DNA of 64,000 bases from Manduca sexta (taxonomy: Eukaryota > Arthropoda > Insecta > Lepidoptera > Sphingidae), in contig NC_051141.1 of assembly GCF_014839805.1 (NCBI RefSeq), forward strand, positions 14,330,777 through 14,394,776, read 5' to 3'. A program made the translations under genes and the position numbers. The number at the start of each line of letters is the position of its first letter. The first letter of the stretch is position 1. The notes beneath the pieces were generated by a model. It had not been told where the DNA came from, made no database searches, and saw only the letters and a list, made by a program, of their open reading frames with translations. Below are positions 1 to 14,800 of the stretch, piece by piece.

Positions 1-2737
1 CACTTTTTTATGGGTAGTCGTAATATTGTTATATACTATAGACTAGGTTTTTATATAATGTCAACTAATAATGATTAAAACTTTTCAAGAGGTTAATATG
101 ATTGTTTTTTTTTAATGTCGGATCAAACTGGCAAAGTTACTATCATTTGTATGTATACCGAATATATATTAGGGTATGTATTGTTTGAAATCATCGATCA
201 TAATACAAACTCATTATAATTATGAACCAAAACCATGTGCTAAAGCAAAATCCATAAACTTCCATACATTATATAGCTTTGATATTACGATTATTATAGT
301 TGTTATCAAAGTTGAAGCTGTGTACGTCAAAGTCGAGATATATAGGTATAATAGAAAACTTAAATAATAAGTGAATAGTATACGAACATATGAAACCCCA
401 AAAATCATTTTAGTGTAGTACAGGAAAATGGAGGGAAACACCCATCATAAAATTGATGGCGCATGTGAACCTTCTCGGTCTGGTGTTTCTGTACAACAGA
501 AAAATAATCTGTAAAGGGCAGTTTGCTCTTATGATTTTTAAAGCCGGGATTTATAACACGGGGGCTCAAATTCACTGCTCTTACTCCCTCATACATGTAA
601 TTGGTTACTATTACTACTAATGTCGAACCTTAATCCATAGATCGACTTTCTTAAAGCGTCTAAAAATTTACATATCATTTGTCGCGTTTTTACCGTTTTC
701 AAAAAAGAAGGAGTTTCTTAATTAGTCATGTATTTTTTTTTATGTTTGTTGCCTCAAAACTGCTTCATATATTAACTGATTTGCACGTTTTGAATGCGCA
801 TATAAGCATATTTATTGTAAATATGTTATTTTTATATTAAAATTTAAAGACGCTGTGACATCTTGTTACTCGGATATTTCAAATAAGACATCGACTTATT
901 ACCAATTGGTAATAACTTTTAGAGCAAAAATTAGGTCCTGATGTCCGGTCTATACCTAACTATACTATTTAATGTATTTAGTCCCATAGAAATAGTACCA
1001 AAATCGCTTCAGTAGTTTGATTTTTAATCAAAATAACAGGAAGAAGTATATCTTAAACGAATTACGTTTTTTGCTTTCCTGTCTCTTTTCAAAAGTGTTC
1101 TACTTGTATTTCTTACGAACACAAAAAGGCCAAAAAATAAATCTTCAAAATATAAACCTGTAGAAACCAGTAAAAAACAAAAATAAAATAACATGCGGGT
1201 TACATTTCTACCTAATCCTAGTAAATATATGAACAAATATATGAGAACTAAATCTCACCGACAATTACACTGACTTCTAAATTAGTAACCCGTATATAAT
1301 GTATTTTTTTTATGGTTTATTAAAGGCGGTTTTATTATAAGAAGCCGGAATATTTTCTCAACACTAGCTGACTCAAATTCCAACTTCGGTATACGAGCTC
1401 ATTCTGGTAGTTATGCTTAATAACTTATAATTTTATTAAAGCGCGCTTGAGCGATACCTGCTGTGCAAGCTTAAACACTTGAATGATACCCTTTAATTAA
1501 AGGACGTAAAATATATTCCAAATTTAAATACATCATTATGGAAACGTTTGTGAAGTATGAAATTTCCATGAACATGTATTTTCCAAACATTTTGTGCCTA
1601 TAATAATATTATGTCAATTTAATTATCTCGGTCCCAAATAACTAAAGGTTTAGAAGTGAAAAATTAAAACATCTCTCAATGTGAATATTTTGAATATATT
1701 TTGAAATATTTTGAACGGCAAACGATACACCAATAAAAAAAAATATCCTTCTGTTTGTTAAATATTTACAATATTTCTTGTTACATTCTAATCATCTATC
1801 GATGAAATATTTTACTTAGCGGTTGGTATCAATAATTTCTAGCCAAATTGAAAGGCTTCTAAAATGAGGTAAAATAACGATTTCAGAGGTCAGGCAGGTC
1901 AAATAAGACCTGGGGCAGGCTTGTTCTGGTTTTCTTTTAATATGGCACCGACTACCCCTCTCCCCAGGAGTCTTAATGAACGTCGCGGAGCGCAATAACT
2001 TTAAACATGTCGAGAATTTAGAGCATTCGCACCAGCTGGCTAGTGCTTCCTTTATTGTTGTGAGGGTATACGTAATAGATACCGTACAGTGCGAGCGATC
2101 GATACGTAATATAAGTGAAGTAATATCATACACGTCACCGCGTTTGGCCTTTGATCGATAGGTTGAGCATGAAACAAGATTAACGTAATTATATTCTTAT
2201 AATATGTAACGGGTAAGCCGGCAATACTAAAGGCTTTTAACTAGATTGTTATGTACATTTGTATGCTAATAGTTATTTCTTAAAAGTTTAAGAATACGTT
2301 AATGTCAATAGAAAGGAATACTAATATTAGATTTCATAATAAATGCCCTAATTTTAGGTTACATGGGAGGTTCTTAGAATTTTCTGTTATTCTAATTCAC
2401 TTTAATATTACCTTGGCAAAACTCCAGTTTGTAGACTTTTCAATCATTATAAGCATCATACACACAACAGAAAACATAATGCTCAAGGTAAGATATTTTT
2501 TAACATAAACTTAAATATTTTAGGCTCGTACACACAGGGGCGGTTCGCAATGCACCACATAGCATTGCGAAAATCATCTTATAATCACTTTCGTACATTT
2601 TATATAGACCTCACACTACACTACTTAACATAAAATAAGGGCGTTCTACCAATAATAAAGCCAGCCAGCATGAGAGATTTAACCAATAAACCAATTATAA
2701 TTGAAAAATATAGATTTCAGAACTATATAAAGAACTT
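1..2737. other. AT-rich DNA, no gene recognised
   Basis: Small frames on both strands have no family features. A moderately GC-richer patch at 1880-2160 has no splice-flanked coding signal. This is probably intron or intergenic sequence upstream of the NDRG exons. Confidence 0.5.
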
Positions 2738-2985
2738 TGACTGCCTCGATGGCATAGTTGTATCACGATATATTTCCAGTGTTGACATTGCAGGTTCGAT
2801 GCCCGCGTCGAAAAAAAATTATATTGGATTTTCTACTCAATATCGGCCAGAGTCTGAAAATTGTGCCAGATATTCTGATAGACTATGTACGGAATACATA
2901 CGTCGGAAAATGAGTGCACCAGTTGCGCCTCTGTCTATACCTTTGGGAATAAAAGGCGTGAGTGTGTATGTATGTTTATAAAGAG
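2738..2985 (+). mobile_element. Diverged SINE, second family, sense
   Basis: It has a tRNA-like head (GCCTCGATGGCATAGTTGTA ... GCAGGTTCGATGCCC) and the GATTTTCTACTCAATATCGG body, ending in a GTGTGTATGTATG tail. Related to the 19650 element by head structure. Confidence 0.5.
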
Positions 2986-3477
2986 CGAAGAACGAGCAGC
3001 GTCTGACCATATATTACAAATAAAGAATGTTACGCAGCATTCTTGCCATCCTAGGATACAGATGTGAATGCATATTTTTTTGAATTTGCATTCGCGATGC
3101 AGATGCCACTGTTTGTTTTGTTTTTTTTTTTTTAAGAAGTAATTAATTTTGATGCGAATAAATGAAATCGTGGATCACTAGATTTTCTAATTTAAAGTCA
3201 ATTATTCCACAAAAAAAAACATTATAGCAACTCCAACATGATAATACAAATGGTAAAGCAAATTACAATGCTCGTGTTGAAAAAACACTTAATTTTGTTG
3301 TATATAAAGGTTATTTAAATGTAGTTTTTGTAGTCTGTTTATCTTTTGTTATAAATTCTTTGCAATGTTTTCCTGAATGTCTGAAGAACTTAATTTCGTT
3401 TAATACCGAAGCTATACCTATGAATGCTTTAATCCTTTCTAAAATCAACTATAGTGATGTGAGCCATTTTGATCTGA

Positions 3478-4140
3478 ATGCAGATCGACTCAATAGAGTG
3501 GACCGTTTTTCCTAATAACTGTACGTGTTTCATGTATAAGCTTCGTATATATGACCATATCTCTGCCCATCGTCTGCCATTAAACTGGCTACCTATTCGC
3601 CAGTGTCGGTTATTATGTGCAAAGGCCACTTTGTTCCCTATCCCCCGTACTTTTTTATTATCTAACATCCGAAATATTTGTTTAGTCATGATAGAAATCT
3701 TCGCTCTTTTAAAAAAATCCTGTGTTTCCCTCTCATAGGTGTAATTTCACTCACTATTCTTTTGCTTTTCAATCTTTATTTCAATGGAATTTACACCCTC
3801 TCGAAAAGGGATGATCCACTACTCGGTTGGCATTTAATTAAACAGGCAACTGCTTGTGCTTATAATGGAAGAACCAATTTGATTTGCGGTATATTAAATA
3901 TTATTAAATTATGTATTTATTTATTTTCCTTATTCTTATATTATGTGTAATATCTATATTACACTTATTATATTATATACATATTATACGCTATGTAGGT
4001 ATATTTAGTTATACCATTTGTCTCACCATTTATAGATCCACCTCTGCACCACCTTGAGGTACCTGGCAAAAAATGCTTTTAGCGTTAAATCCGCCTATAT
4101 ACTTCTCTATATATATAATTTGTATAAATAAATAAATACA
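3478..4140 (+). mobile_element. 3' end of a degenerate non-LTR retrotransposon (LINE)
   Basis: A broken frame reads YDHISAHRLPLNWLPIRQCR, followed in a shifted frame by SHDRNLRSF. These match the C-terminal end of lepidopteran Jockey/CR1-like ORF2 (HISPHRL.LNWLPIRQRR ... SHNRTLRS). A 3' UTR of familiar type follows, ending in ATAAATAAATAAAT. Frameshifts show it is dead. Confidence 0.65.
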
Positions 4141-7100
4141 TGCTATTTTTTGTAAACTTATATATGAGCCTATATTGTGGTGCTAACTCACTTTCTCACT
4201 CACACTAGGACTAATTTACACTCATTTAATCACTACGAGGAAGTTTTTATGACTAGAATGAAGAAAACCCGCTATTATATTAGGTCATTTTAAATGGTCA
4301 CATATGTAATTAAGGTTTCAAATGAATATTTCGCAAAGCAATATAGAAGTACACAATATCAATTTATTCATGGCTAGCAGCCCCAGCAGTAGGCAAGTGG
4401 AGCATCAACCCGCTGTTTTGTGACCAGCCGCTGCACCACGTTGTCAACCGACATGCAAATCGCAAGTGCCAAAAGTAAACAAATTGCTCGATCCAGGGCT
4501 AGTTTTATGGAAACTAATCGAGTATACGCTTACAGTAGTTGGGTCCTGAGCCGGCACAGCGAGTTGTTCGCACACCTAATGCATCAAGTGGAAAAAAATC
4601 GACTGCTTATAGAGTTAACAGAAAAAAAATATATTTGTAGAGGACACATATTTTTTTTTAATATTACAAATATTCTGGATAGGTCGTTTATTTATGCTTT
4701 TGCAAGTTGAAACTGTATACATACAATATATTATTCGTGTAATATATATAGTTCTAAAACAAAGAGCTTGTTGCCAGAGTTTCGAACAACGGAAGAACTT
4801 GGGACGTAGTGACGTAAGTTTTTGTAACACTCAGCTAGTTAACCAGTTATTCGGTGTCCTTGCGAGCGAGCGAGTCGGGGCGTGCGGGTTGTATTGATTT
4901 TTTCAAACGCTACCCTCCTCGTACTACGTCCAAGTTATACCATTTGAATAATGCCATCTACCTCAATACGGTCCTTTTTTATTTTTAACAATCATATTAT
5001 GCGGCAAAAAAAATTAGCTATTACATAATTCAACTCCGAAATAAAAATCTCCTTACCTTTAATTTCATTTTATCGAATTTCGACAGATACTTTTTCAATT
5101 GAAATTATAAGCTGATCGAATGGTAGTACAGCGATAGTACGTTAATTTCCTACAGCAAAAGTGAATCTTTTTACCAATATTAAAAATATCTTTATGATTA
5201 TAAAGATATTGTTTTTTGTATTAACTGATTACGAGAAAAAATATTTTAGATTTAAAACGATTCTTAAAATAATGCGAATTTGTTTCTTCCAGTATCCTGA
5301 CGTAAAAGACAAGACCAACTAGGGGCTACCACATGCGTAAAACTTAAGTAATACATAACACTTATTTTTACAATGATCGCACACGTGGAATCCTGATTCA
5401 ATCGCGATATCTTATCCGAGCATATCATATTGATTCGCGTTTTTTCAATGTGACTACATATTTCGTCGGTTACTGTATATGTATTATACTTTTTTCTTCA
5501 TTTATTTTATACAGTCAGCCATAAACCACATATTTAAGCCAAGTTCTAAAAGAAAAGCATATTATTTTACTGAACGTAGCTCGAATATAGCTACTATTCG
5601 ACAATAAAGTACAGACCTCCACAAAATACCCTTTTCACGAGAATATGAGACGTAAGATTTTAGCTACTAAACTTATTTGCCTCCAAACCGGGGTTTTTTT
5701 CTAAGTCAACCAAGCGCCGCGCTGTTGCGAAATTGCATTCTTGCTACTAGGCTGTAGGAATGAAGTATTTTGCCAAATAATATGATTGTACTTTTATGTT
5801 CATTATTATAATGAACTCTAGAGCCGTAGTCAAGATGCTTTTATTCAATCGTTAATACTAACGTAACACATGAAAAAATATAACCCAGCGATAGCCTTAT
5901 CGATAAGATGTTCATAGCCTTTCGTTTTTTCTGCTTTTGATTAGTAGACATTAACGATTGTAGAAGAACATATTGGCTACGGCTCCTGGTGTCTTCTAAT
6001 TAATCCATTTAGTACACACGAGGTTCTAATTCCATTTTCTAAAAGCCTTTGAATCTAATATAAAAATAATGCTAGAGAATTTTCATTCGTTCCAAGCTCG
6101 TATGTCTGTTTTATTCGATCTCCATTTTTCTCAACGGAATGGTATTAAAAATTTCAAAAGCACGCCGTCAATAATATTTCCATACGCGAATATTAATTGA
6201 GAATTCATTTCATTCTTCAGTAAAGTTAAATTGCAGGCTACATGGACGGCGTAGATCATGGATACTTGGTGATAGAGATTGAACTTGTAACGAAACAAGT
6301 TTGATGGAGTTGTGATAGAAGTGCGACCTAGTTAATGTAGCGTAACAAGCAAATGCGCTCGGAAATCCAACTTCAAGAGTTGCAGTAATAGAGACTACTG
6401 AACCAGAGGGAATAATCTTTATTCAGATAAAATGATACCGCACACGTTAGGTTACTATTCAAATATGATCACGCTGTCTTAGTGTGTAAAATGTTTCTTA
6501 TATAGAAGGTTACCATGCCAGAGAACTAGTATTTTGTACTCTCTATTAATTCAATTGTTTAATAAGAAATATCACAGTAGCAATTAAAATAACATTAAAT
6601 ATTTTCCATGATTTTGTCTTAGAATATAGGTATTTATGTTCTGCTATTGCCTGGTTACCTCAGTTGGTCTACCAATGTAATTCCATTATATTTTACTCCA
6701 ATATACATAACACTATTACGACGTTTGATTGCCATTACCCACATTTAACTTACAAGTCTAGATAGATAGCCGACAAATATTAGTAATTTAACATACTCAT
6801 ATCTACAAGTGTTTAGTTTTTTATATAGCTACGAAATCCATCCAAGCCCTCGTTTCAATTATATTTATGCAAAGTCATTATAGTTTTGGGACACCACATT
6901 TTTGTTTTACGGTGGCGTCGATTTCTATTCTCTAGTGAATTCGACAACCAGATGGTAACTAGCAATGAAGAATGGGATTAATTACTATCCGCAATAAGTT
7001 CCTTTAATTCCGTAAGAAATAGTTCAAAGATACAAAGTTTTTCTTGGAATTAATTTTATCTGACGACGGAAATATCAGCCCTTACTAGCTCATATAAATA

Positions 7101-8531
7101 ATATTATATGCAGCACGGCTAAGGGTAGTAATATCAAGCTGGCGAGATAGTGAAGAAACGCGACCGCACTATCAAGTAGTTCTTTGTAGATAAAAAACAA
7201 AATATGACCAGAATAAAAAATCGAAAGGTAAACATCCCTTTCGAATATCCATCGTCTAGAATCTTTATAATTGATTGACACGTATGATCTGTATAAGTAT
7301 ACTAGTCCACATAGAATAAACGCAGTGTATGCACCTCAACGTCATAGAGTCAAAAATCACCTTATAATTATATTTTTATATAGTTATTGTTATAAATACC
7401 GTATGGTGCTATTCACAATATCGTGTGAACCTACACGAATTTCTACCCGTTTACCATTCATGCCTCTTGCATTTAGTATATATAATTAACGAATTAAAAA
7501 CGGAGATTATTTGAGAAAAGGTTGTTATAGAGACATTTCTTTACTCTAGCATAACTTCCTGTGCATGTATGTTCCTCTTTAACTGACGATCAGTTTTAAA
7601 AGGGCATTCATTGTAAAGCATTCCTATTTCCCGCTGTTTTGGCCCCGCACCTGCAACAGATCAAGAATTAAGTGTTTTTCCATGTCCTTGACAAATTCCT
7701 ATTAGCGACCATTCCCATTATTACAGTTTCACATGGTTCAATTACCCACTCGATTATAATCGATAGTATATTGATTGCCCTACGTCTACTCATAGGTACA
7801 TTTAGTTTATTAATTAAATTGGAAATTCTTTCATTAGTTATAAAATATTTCAATTTTCAATAGATGTTTTTTGATTGCGCAATACCAAACGAATGGGTTA
7901 CGCTAATGAAGATATGAATATTTTTTGATTCACGAAATTGTTTAACAGACGTTTTAAAAACATAGAAGTATTTATTTTTAATAGTTTGTTCATAGTAATA
8001 TATATTCTGAACTCATGTTAAAAAAAAAATTTGGTAAAGCCACGTGGATGCGCTCCAAAAGATACACAAACTTATACATGTAATAAAATGCTAAAACTGA
8101 TTACCATGTTGCTTGTGATTTTCCTCAAAGATGTTCTTATTATACACCGGATTGCGAACAGATATATACGAAAATAATACGAACAGATTTATATTGCGTT
8201 GTTTCTCTTGTTTATTACTCAAGAAGTCGTTTTCCAATATCATTGTAGGTCACGCTCTAGAAAATTGTTAAAACGTAATAAATAATAGAGTATTCCAGAT
8301 ATCCTGATCTTGTTTTAAGATGGTATGTTGAATGTTCTTCTTCTTTGATCATGACGAATTTACCATCGGCCCGATAGAAAATATTTTTACCGACTAAAAG
8401 GTAAATTAAAAAATCTATCTTAAACTTAGTAAACGCTTTTATAAATAAGGCTTATCAATTACTGATACAAGGCCAGACAGTAAAATATTTGGTATATTTT
8501 ATTATATTTAGTTATTTATTTATTTATTATA
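4141..8531. other. AT-rich DNA, no gene recognised
   Basis: No exon with family similarity was found on either strand. A GC-richer spot at 4795-4915 (with GCGAGCGAGCGAGTCGGGGC) could be an untranslated first exon or promoter but has no clear donor. Confidence 0.45.
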
Positions 8532-8566
8532 TACCTACATATAACAAAATTTGTTATATGTAGGTA
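8532..8566. repeat. 35-base perfect palindrome
   Basis: Arms of 17 bases (TACCTACATATAACAAA) pair around a single central A. Confidence 0.9.
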
Positions 8567-9105
8567 AATAAACTAGTGTTCGTCCAGTGGTCGAAAATCG
8601 GTCGCAATTCATTTTTTTTTTATTTTTGACCGATATTAAAGTTCTTCTGCACTCCGTTCCTATATTAACTTTAATTATGGCAAATGTCACACTCCGTGGG
8701 CGCAGTGTGAAAGGTAAAAAGATTTTTCTTTGCGTATTTATATCAATGACTAAATATAAAGAGGACAGGCCTCAAAAGTTAGCTATATGAATAAGTTATA
8801 TTTATGTTAGGGAAATCGACGCAGAATTGTCAATATATATGTCTATCTCTTTTACTCAAAGCTTATTTGGAACGCAACAAAAAAAGACAAAAATAATTGC
8901 TTTCTTCGCATATGGCACTATTTCGTTTACTTCAACACACTGGGACCGCCTTGCGGCAGAAACGCTCATTTTATGCTGGGCAGTCGGCAGGTACATGTAG
9001 TGTCAGACGATGTAAACAAATCTTCATAAATATTGAATTTAAAGTAATATAATCATATTCTCAATTGTTCAGTGTGTTTATTAGTGTATTTGTTAAGTTT
9101 CGAAA

Positions 9106-9176
9106 ATGACTCAGTGTTGTGTGAAAGGATGCAAATCGAATTCACGCAAGAAAGACCCCGAAATATCTTTTCATAG
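9106..9176 (+). pseudogene. Orphan first exon of a THAP-domain protein
   Basis: ATG opens MTQCCVKGCKSNSRKKDPEI, then SFHR. This is the start of a THAP zinc-binding domain (C-x4-C here, normally completed by a C-x2-H pair), with the conserved SFHR that usually lies at the first exon's end. An AG-GTTAAT donor is possible at 9177; otherwise the frame stops at 9204. No second THAP exon was recognised downstream. THAP domains occur in cellular DNA-binding proteins and in P-element-type transposases. This is either a real first exon with a distant partner or a stranded fragment. Confidence 0.45.
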
Positions 9177-9204
9177 GTTAATAACTGTTTTTACCGAAAA
9201 TTAG

Positions 9205-10868
9205 CAAATATCTTTGTATATTTACTTTTTGGATGTGTTTTTATCAATTAAAATGATATGTGGATCTGGTTTGTTAAGCTTTGGACCCTTTTAGGCGTGA
9301 TTTATACACATTAAAATCATTATGTTTACACACGAGCTTAGGGATGGGTGGGTGGATTTGTTTAGAAATTATTGATATCGATATTTTAACAGACGCCCGT
9401 TTATCAGTTACGGTTTTTGTCTTTGAAAGAATGTTAGAGCACACATCAATATTGTATTATTCAGAAGGACAAACTAAGTGAAATTAGAATATTTTTTAAG
9501 ATAACCAAAAAATTTAAAAACCAAGGCAAAATGAATTGAGAATATTGAGCGACGTGATTGGAATCCTACACCAAATACATATTTCTTTACATTTTGAGAA
9601 GATATGCATAAACCACACGTTTAATTAACGCGAGTAAAGATAACTGTTTTCCAACAATATTCGCGATAAGTAAAATAGTAATGATTATTATACTTCACCT
9701 AATAAGTAGTAATATTACTTTAATATATTGCTATGAATAAAATTAGAATTGTTACATAAAAGAATAGATAAACATAAAAGAAACAACATAAAGATGAAAT
9801 GTAAGATATATTTTTACAATTGGCGGTCTTATGTTTCGAGCAACCTTTGCATGCACGGAAATAGATACATAATCATATTGTTGTTATTGCAAATAATTAT
9901 TATAATTGATTATCTTAACCACCATTTTTACGGTCATTGATTTTAGTTTGCTGAACCATAGTTATGTTTCTCGATCAAAGAGCATAATAATAAAATAAAA
10001 TAAAACCAACCAAATAATTGCTGGCTACGCTATCTTATTCCATTTATCATGTATTAAATAAATATCTTAATCTGTAACTTAAATTTTTAGCAAGGAATAG
10101 TGCAACATACAAATATAGATCAAACACAACTGGATGTTTGTCACAACAGGTACTGCTTTGTTTAACAATTGTTACTTATAAATCAGTTTCAGTTTGTTTG
10201 TTTACATTATGATTTGTTATATTTATATTATGGTAGTTCCTAACCCCTTTCGTATTTGATCTTTTTGGGGCTTGTTTGTCTCTCTTAATTCTTCGATGTC
10301 GATACAAAATTTTCGGTACTAGCATATCACTATTGTAAGGGGCGGGTCGGCACCATTTTGTTCATGAAATGTGCCGCATGTCACGTGACCATATTACCCA
10401 TCCTCTATACTTCTTTTATCATTGATTTATATGTCAACTAGTATTGCCAGACGTCCCGTATTTACCGAGATGTCCCGTATTTTATGCACATTAAAATGTA
10501 ACGGCGGGACAGACTCGGTGCCGTAAATCGATAGATCTACGATTAACAAGTACTCACGCACGCAACGTTCGCATTTTCTTATTGGTTACAAATAAATTGA
10601 AAAATAACAAGTTGCTCATACCTGTTTTTAATTATGATTATAATAGTATTCATTGTTACAAATATGTTAAAACTGATTCGATCCTCGGCAAAATATTAAA
10701 AAAATCTCCGGGTAAAGAACAGAAATCCCGTATTTTTTACACATTAAAGCAATTGTCACTTATAGACTGAAAAAAAAACTGACATTTGAGTTCCACAAAA
10801 TTTGAGTTTGTCTATAAAAAATAAATACGTAATAATATAAATTCGTAAAATTTTGTACCTATAGGGTA
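9205..10868. other. AT-rich DNA after the THAP exon
   Basis: I looked for the second half of a THAP domain (C-x2-H, AVPTIF-like block) and saw none. A CCCGTATTT motif recurs at 10455, 10473 and 10726 without an evident function. Confidence 0.45.
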
Positions 10869-11051
10869 CTGGGCCCTTATTCTATATGATAGTGTAAACG
10901 CGTAACGCGGCCGTGTCATGTTATCTTCGAGAAATGTGTGTCGAATGGTATTCTGTAAGCCAAATTTCTATAGTACTAAACATGATGGGTTGTGTTACGT
11001 GCTTGTTACACACTGTCAAAATAACGTGCGGGATAGAGAATAAGGCCCCTG
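10869..11051 (+). mobile_element. MITE-like element, copy 1
   Basis: This 183-bp element has ends CTGGGCCCTTATTCT and, inverted, CAGGGGCCTTATTCT. It matches copy 2 at 59670 over its whole length with few differences. It has no coding capacity. The target duplication could not be resolved. Confidence 0.7.
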
Positions 11052-11689
11052 ATTACCTTTGTTGATACCAATGACATTAAACTGACAGTAGAAAGTACAA
11101 AATATGAAATCTACTATTAGATATTCTAATACGTCTCATAATATATATATTTTCACCACTAAATTTGTATGTTTTTGTAAATAAGGAAAAGTCGATCACG
11201 TTTGGTTGTGAGTAAAACCCGTTTAAGATGATATTGAAAACTTACCAAAAACGCGTCTTTAAAGCAAAACAAAAAGGAGAATTAAATTTTTACTATAAAG
11301 GCCCGTCAACAAAGTTCGAGATCGTGCATCATAATATTATGTGTCAGGGTGCGGTCTTCAATTTTTACATATAGGCCACTAGCAAATGTAACGTCTCCGA
11401 CACAACAGAATTTGCGCACAGTCAGACTCTCTTTATTTGCTTTACCATCATGGTTCATAATTTTTAACACGTGTGTACAGATGGCGTAGTAAATAAGTGG
11501 GAATGAGAAATCGTATGAAGCGTGATAAAATCTAAGAAAGCATACGTTTTTCAGGCACTGTCTTTAATGAGCGTATAATGTGAGAAATCGTATTAAGCTG
11601 GTTTTACTACTACGATTTTTATATTCAGAGTAAATGCAATTACTATGCTCTGTTATACTAAAACAAAACAAACCCACACCACGTCCGCA

Positions 11690-11889
11690 TATCCAAAGGG
11701 GTAGTAAGCAAAGGTTCAACAATGGCAATAACTTATTCGTCCCATGATGTGATAGGGGCGAGCCTATGGCGATATCGGGTACAAAAATCAGGCACCGGGC
11801 TAATAGAGCAGAACCCGGAATTTGACCCCGAGACCTTAGAATATTGTCGTACCGTGCACGCAATACAACTATACCACCAAGGCAGAGCA
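11690..11889 (-). mobile_element. Diverged SINE, second family
   Basis: It shares the ACCACCAAGGCA head (reverse strand), the ACCGTGCACGCAATACAA segment and the TGATGTGATAGGGGCGA body with the 19650 element. A 108-codon minus-strand frame across it is fortuitous. Confidence 0.65.
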
Positions 11890-14800
11890 TTATATATATA
11901 AGTATACTGTGTTATCTTCGAATATTCATCAACTACATAACTCCAAAATTGATTTGGGTGGGATGACGATGGAGTCTACTGTAACGAGTTAACTAAGCAG
12001 TGCCGCACTTACAGAGGCGTCAAGTAAATAGCGTTTCTGAAAAAATATGGCGTAATTTAGACGTGTTTGTAAGAAATGCTAATTTAGCCGAGCATCGCAC
12101 TGAATACTAATTTAATGCTCCTCTGCCGATCGGCCAGGGTATCCAAACTTAATGGAAATCTTTACGTTCTGGATTCATGATGTGGTTAGTTTTTGTACCA
12201 CATTGTCGCATTATTATGTCTTAGTCTACCTTTTTAATGAATACTGTCTTATTTTTATTATGGAAAGGATTAAAACGAAATTAAAAAATCACAAACCATT
12301 TGTATATTATTAAATGTGAGATATATTGCGAAAATAAAATCTCTGTGTAGTAAAGTGTATCTACTAAAAGTTGTTTGATGAATTTTGATTCGAAGCAAGT
12401 TTGTAAAACTAGCACTGACCTCTGACTTCGGAAGTTTTTGCGACAAAGACTGCTACTTAAAATACGAAGGCAAATTAGTTTCTCCATCTCAGTAACTACA
12501 CAAGAAGTGTGCAGTGTGTATAGAAATACATTATATGTATAGAGTAGCGAACGGTAAGACTTTATAAACTATCTCGCTTTGAAACGTTTCATTACATTTC
12601 TTAGAAACATGTTTCTTACGTCGTTAATATCATCCCAACCGGTGCGATAGCGTTCTAATTTGGAATTTATTATTTTAAATTGGGAATAGGTTTAATCTAA
12701 ATACGCAAACATTTCTCTTTTACATAACGTTTTACTTTTCATAACTATAAATCTAAATAATGTCGAGTAAGATATAAAGTAGGTCTACATGCTGGACGTA
12801 TACATTGTCTGTTCAGAACAAAATAAGACAGACAGAATTTACATATGGTTGCTCGCCGCATACTAGCCTAGCCACAACTTAGTCTCATTTTAATCTTATG
12901 TAATGTACCACAATAGTGTTCAGCACTAACTGCGACCTAAATAAGAATCCACCGAGTGTATTTACAAGTTGAATTCAAAGCAGAAAGCAAACAAACGAGT
13001 CATTTAGAAGACGATACTCTTATTTCGTTTACTTTCTGTAGTTATTTAAAAATGTGTTCCATTTACTCGACCTTGTTTGAACAGTTAAAAAAGCAAGCAG
13101 AAGACTCGAGCTAAATTTGTTATGATTCGTGAGTTGATTTTTATCTGAGTTTTGTAGATATAAAACCATCAACGTTTCAAAGTCAATTATATTTTACCAT
13201 GTTTCTGCGTAGTATTTAAAAGTAAAAACGTATTATTACTTTATGAGATAGCCACTGTTCATTTGAAAATATTCTACGTATAAGGAAAATGTAAATGAGC
13301 AGAAAAATACGGTTATATATATTTACGTAAAACGTAGACAGCTAAAGCTAAGATGAACTGGTAAATTGAATCTTAAAGTAAGCTATGACAAAATGTATCT
13401 CAACTCTGAACAGCGCACGACGGTGCGAGAGACGAGAAGTAGGTAGGCTAGGGATTGCTCACTAGATGATGCTGTGGTCTTTCCCACATTTTGTCTGCAA
13501 TCGCACCAACCATATAATTACAATGAAGTCGGAAATATACTTGATAAATATTAACAATAACAATTAAAAAGCTATAAGATGGCAATGTAATTATGAGAAT
13601 ACATACTTTTACTATTGACGTATTTTCTAGTACATATCAATTTCCTTTACAATTTCATCAATCTTTGGCAACCCTCAATTTCGATAGAACTGTTTTTTAT
13701 TAGAAGATTGTCTGTTTAATGTAAAATCATGTGTACAAAGAACACATAGGATAAACACATTTTATGTTATATAAAATGTTTCCAAAATATCACTTTTTTA
13801 TATTTAGGTCAGCGTATGCCTGTTTTAAGAACACGTACACACGCAAGTCGCGTATCGCGATTCAAGGTCGGCCTGCCGATGCACGCAGACTTTGACGTAA
13901 CTACTATAAATCCACTATTGCTTACGCTCTTGAACGGTTCAGCACTTAATGTTTGGGAGTTTTATGACGGCATTTCATGTTCAGGAAATCTTGATGCCAA
14001 TTCATATGGTAATCAAACTTCATAACCACTTTAAATTATTATCGGAATATTGTATGTTATGGGAAATAAGCATTAGCTATCATCTATCTACTCGACAAGA
14101 AACGGTAGAAACAAAACCGTTTTTGTACAAATTGTTTACGCAATATGTTTATGTTTTGTTAATTATACTAGTGGGATGGGACAAGCGCTGGTCTGACCAG
14201 ATGACACAGCAGAGGAGAACGTTGGCACCGAAATGCAGCAGGACGATAAAGATTTGAACAAGAAACAATCAACTCCTAGAAATAATAAGCAATCATGAAC
14301 TCCAAACAAACAAGTGACAATAAAAAGTGAATGTGAAAAGTATTTTATTTTTCTTATACCAGTAGGTTCGGGACGAGAATTTTAGGGAAGAATGGATTTA
14401 TTTTACAATAACTATCTTAGATAAAAAGCGTAAAAATAAGTTTATTGAGTTGATGACTTAATGTTTATCTATACATTATAAATTATTAGAAAATAATCTG
14501 TATTAACCACTGTATCCCAATTCAATGACTTCTTTTAATTATATAACATTTTATTGGGTTCTCAAATTGTCTATAAGGATGTACGTGACCTCAGAACAAG
14601 AACAAGCATACGTGACAGTCAATATTCGGTTTTAACAACTTCAAAAATGGAGGTTATCAATTCGGCGTGTATTTTTTTTAATAAGTTCATGCAAATTGAC
14701 ATTTATTTTTGAAACTGTTTAATATTTTGTACTATTTTTTAAGGACCAACTACATACATGAAAAAGATAAATTTGCAAGGTGCCTTGTTCGTTTTACATA

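Noticed and set aside
10455..10740. Recurring CCCGTATTT motif
   Set aside because: Only three irregularly spaced occurrences in AT-rich DNA; not a CRISPR-like or satellite array.
11564..11890. 108-codon minus-strand frame
   Set aside because: It runs through a diverged tRNA-derived SINE; the predicted protein is the SINE head and body translated.
14163..14257. GWDKRWSDQMTQQRRTLAP, resembling a LINE C-terminal tail
   Set aside because: The similarity is limited to a few common residues and the order does not match a known LINE end.
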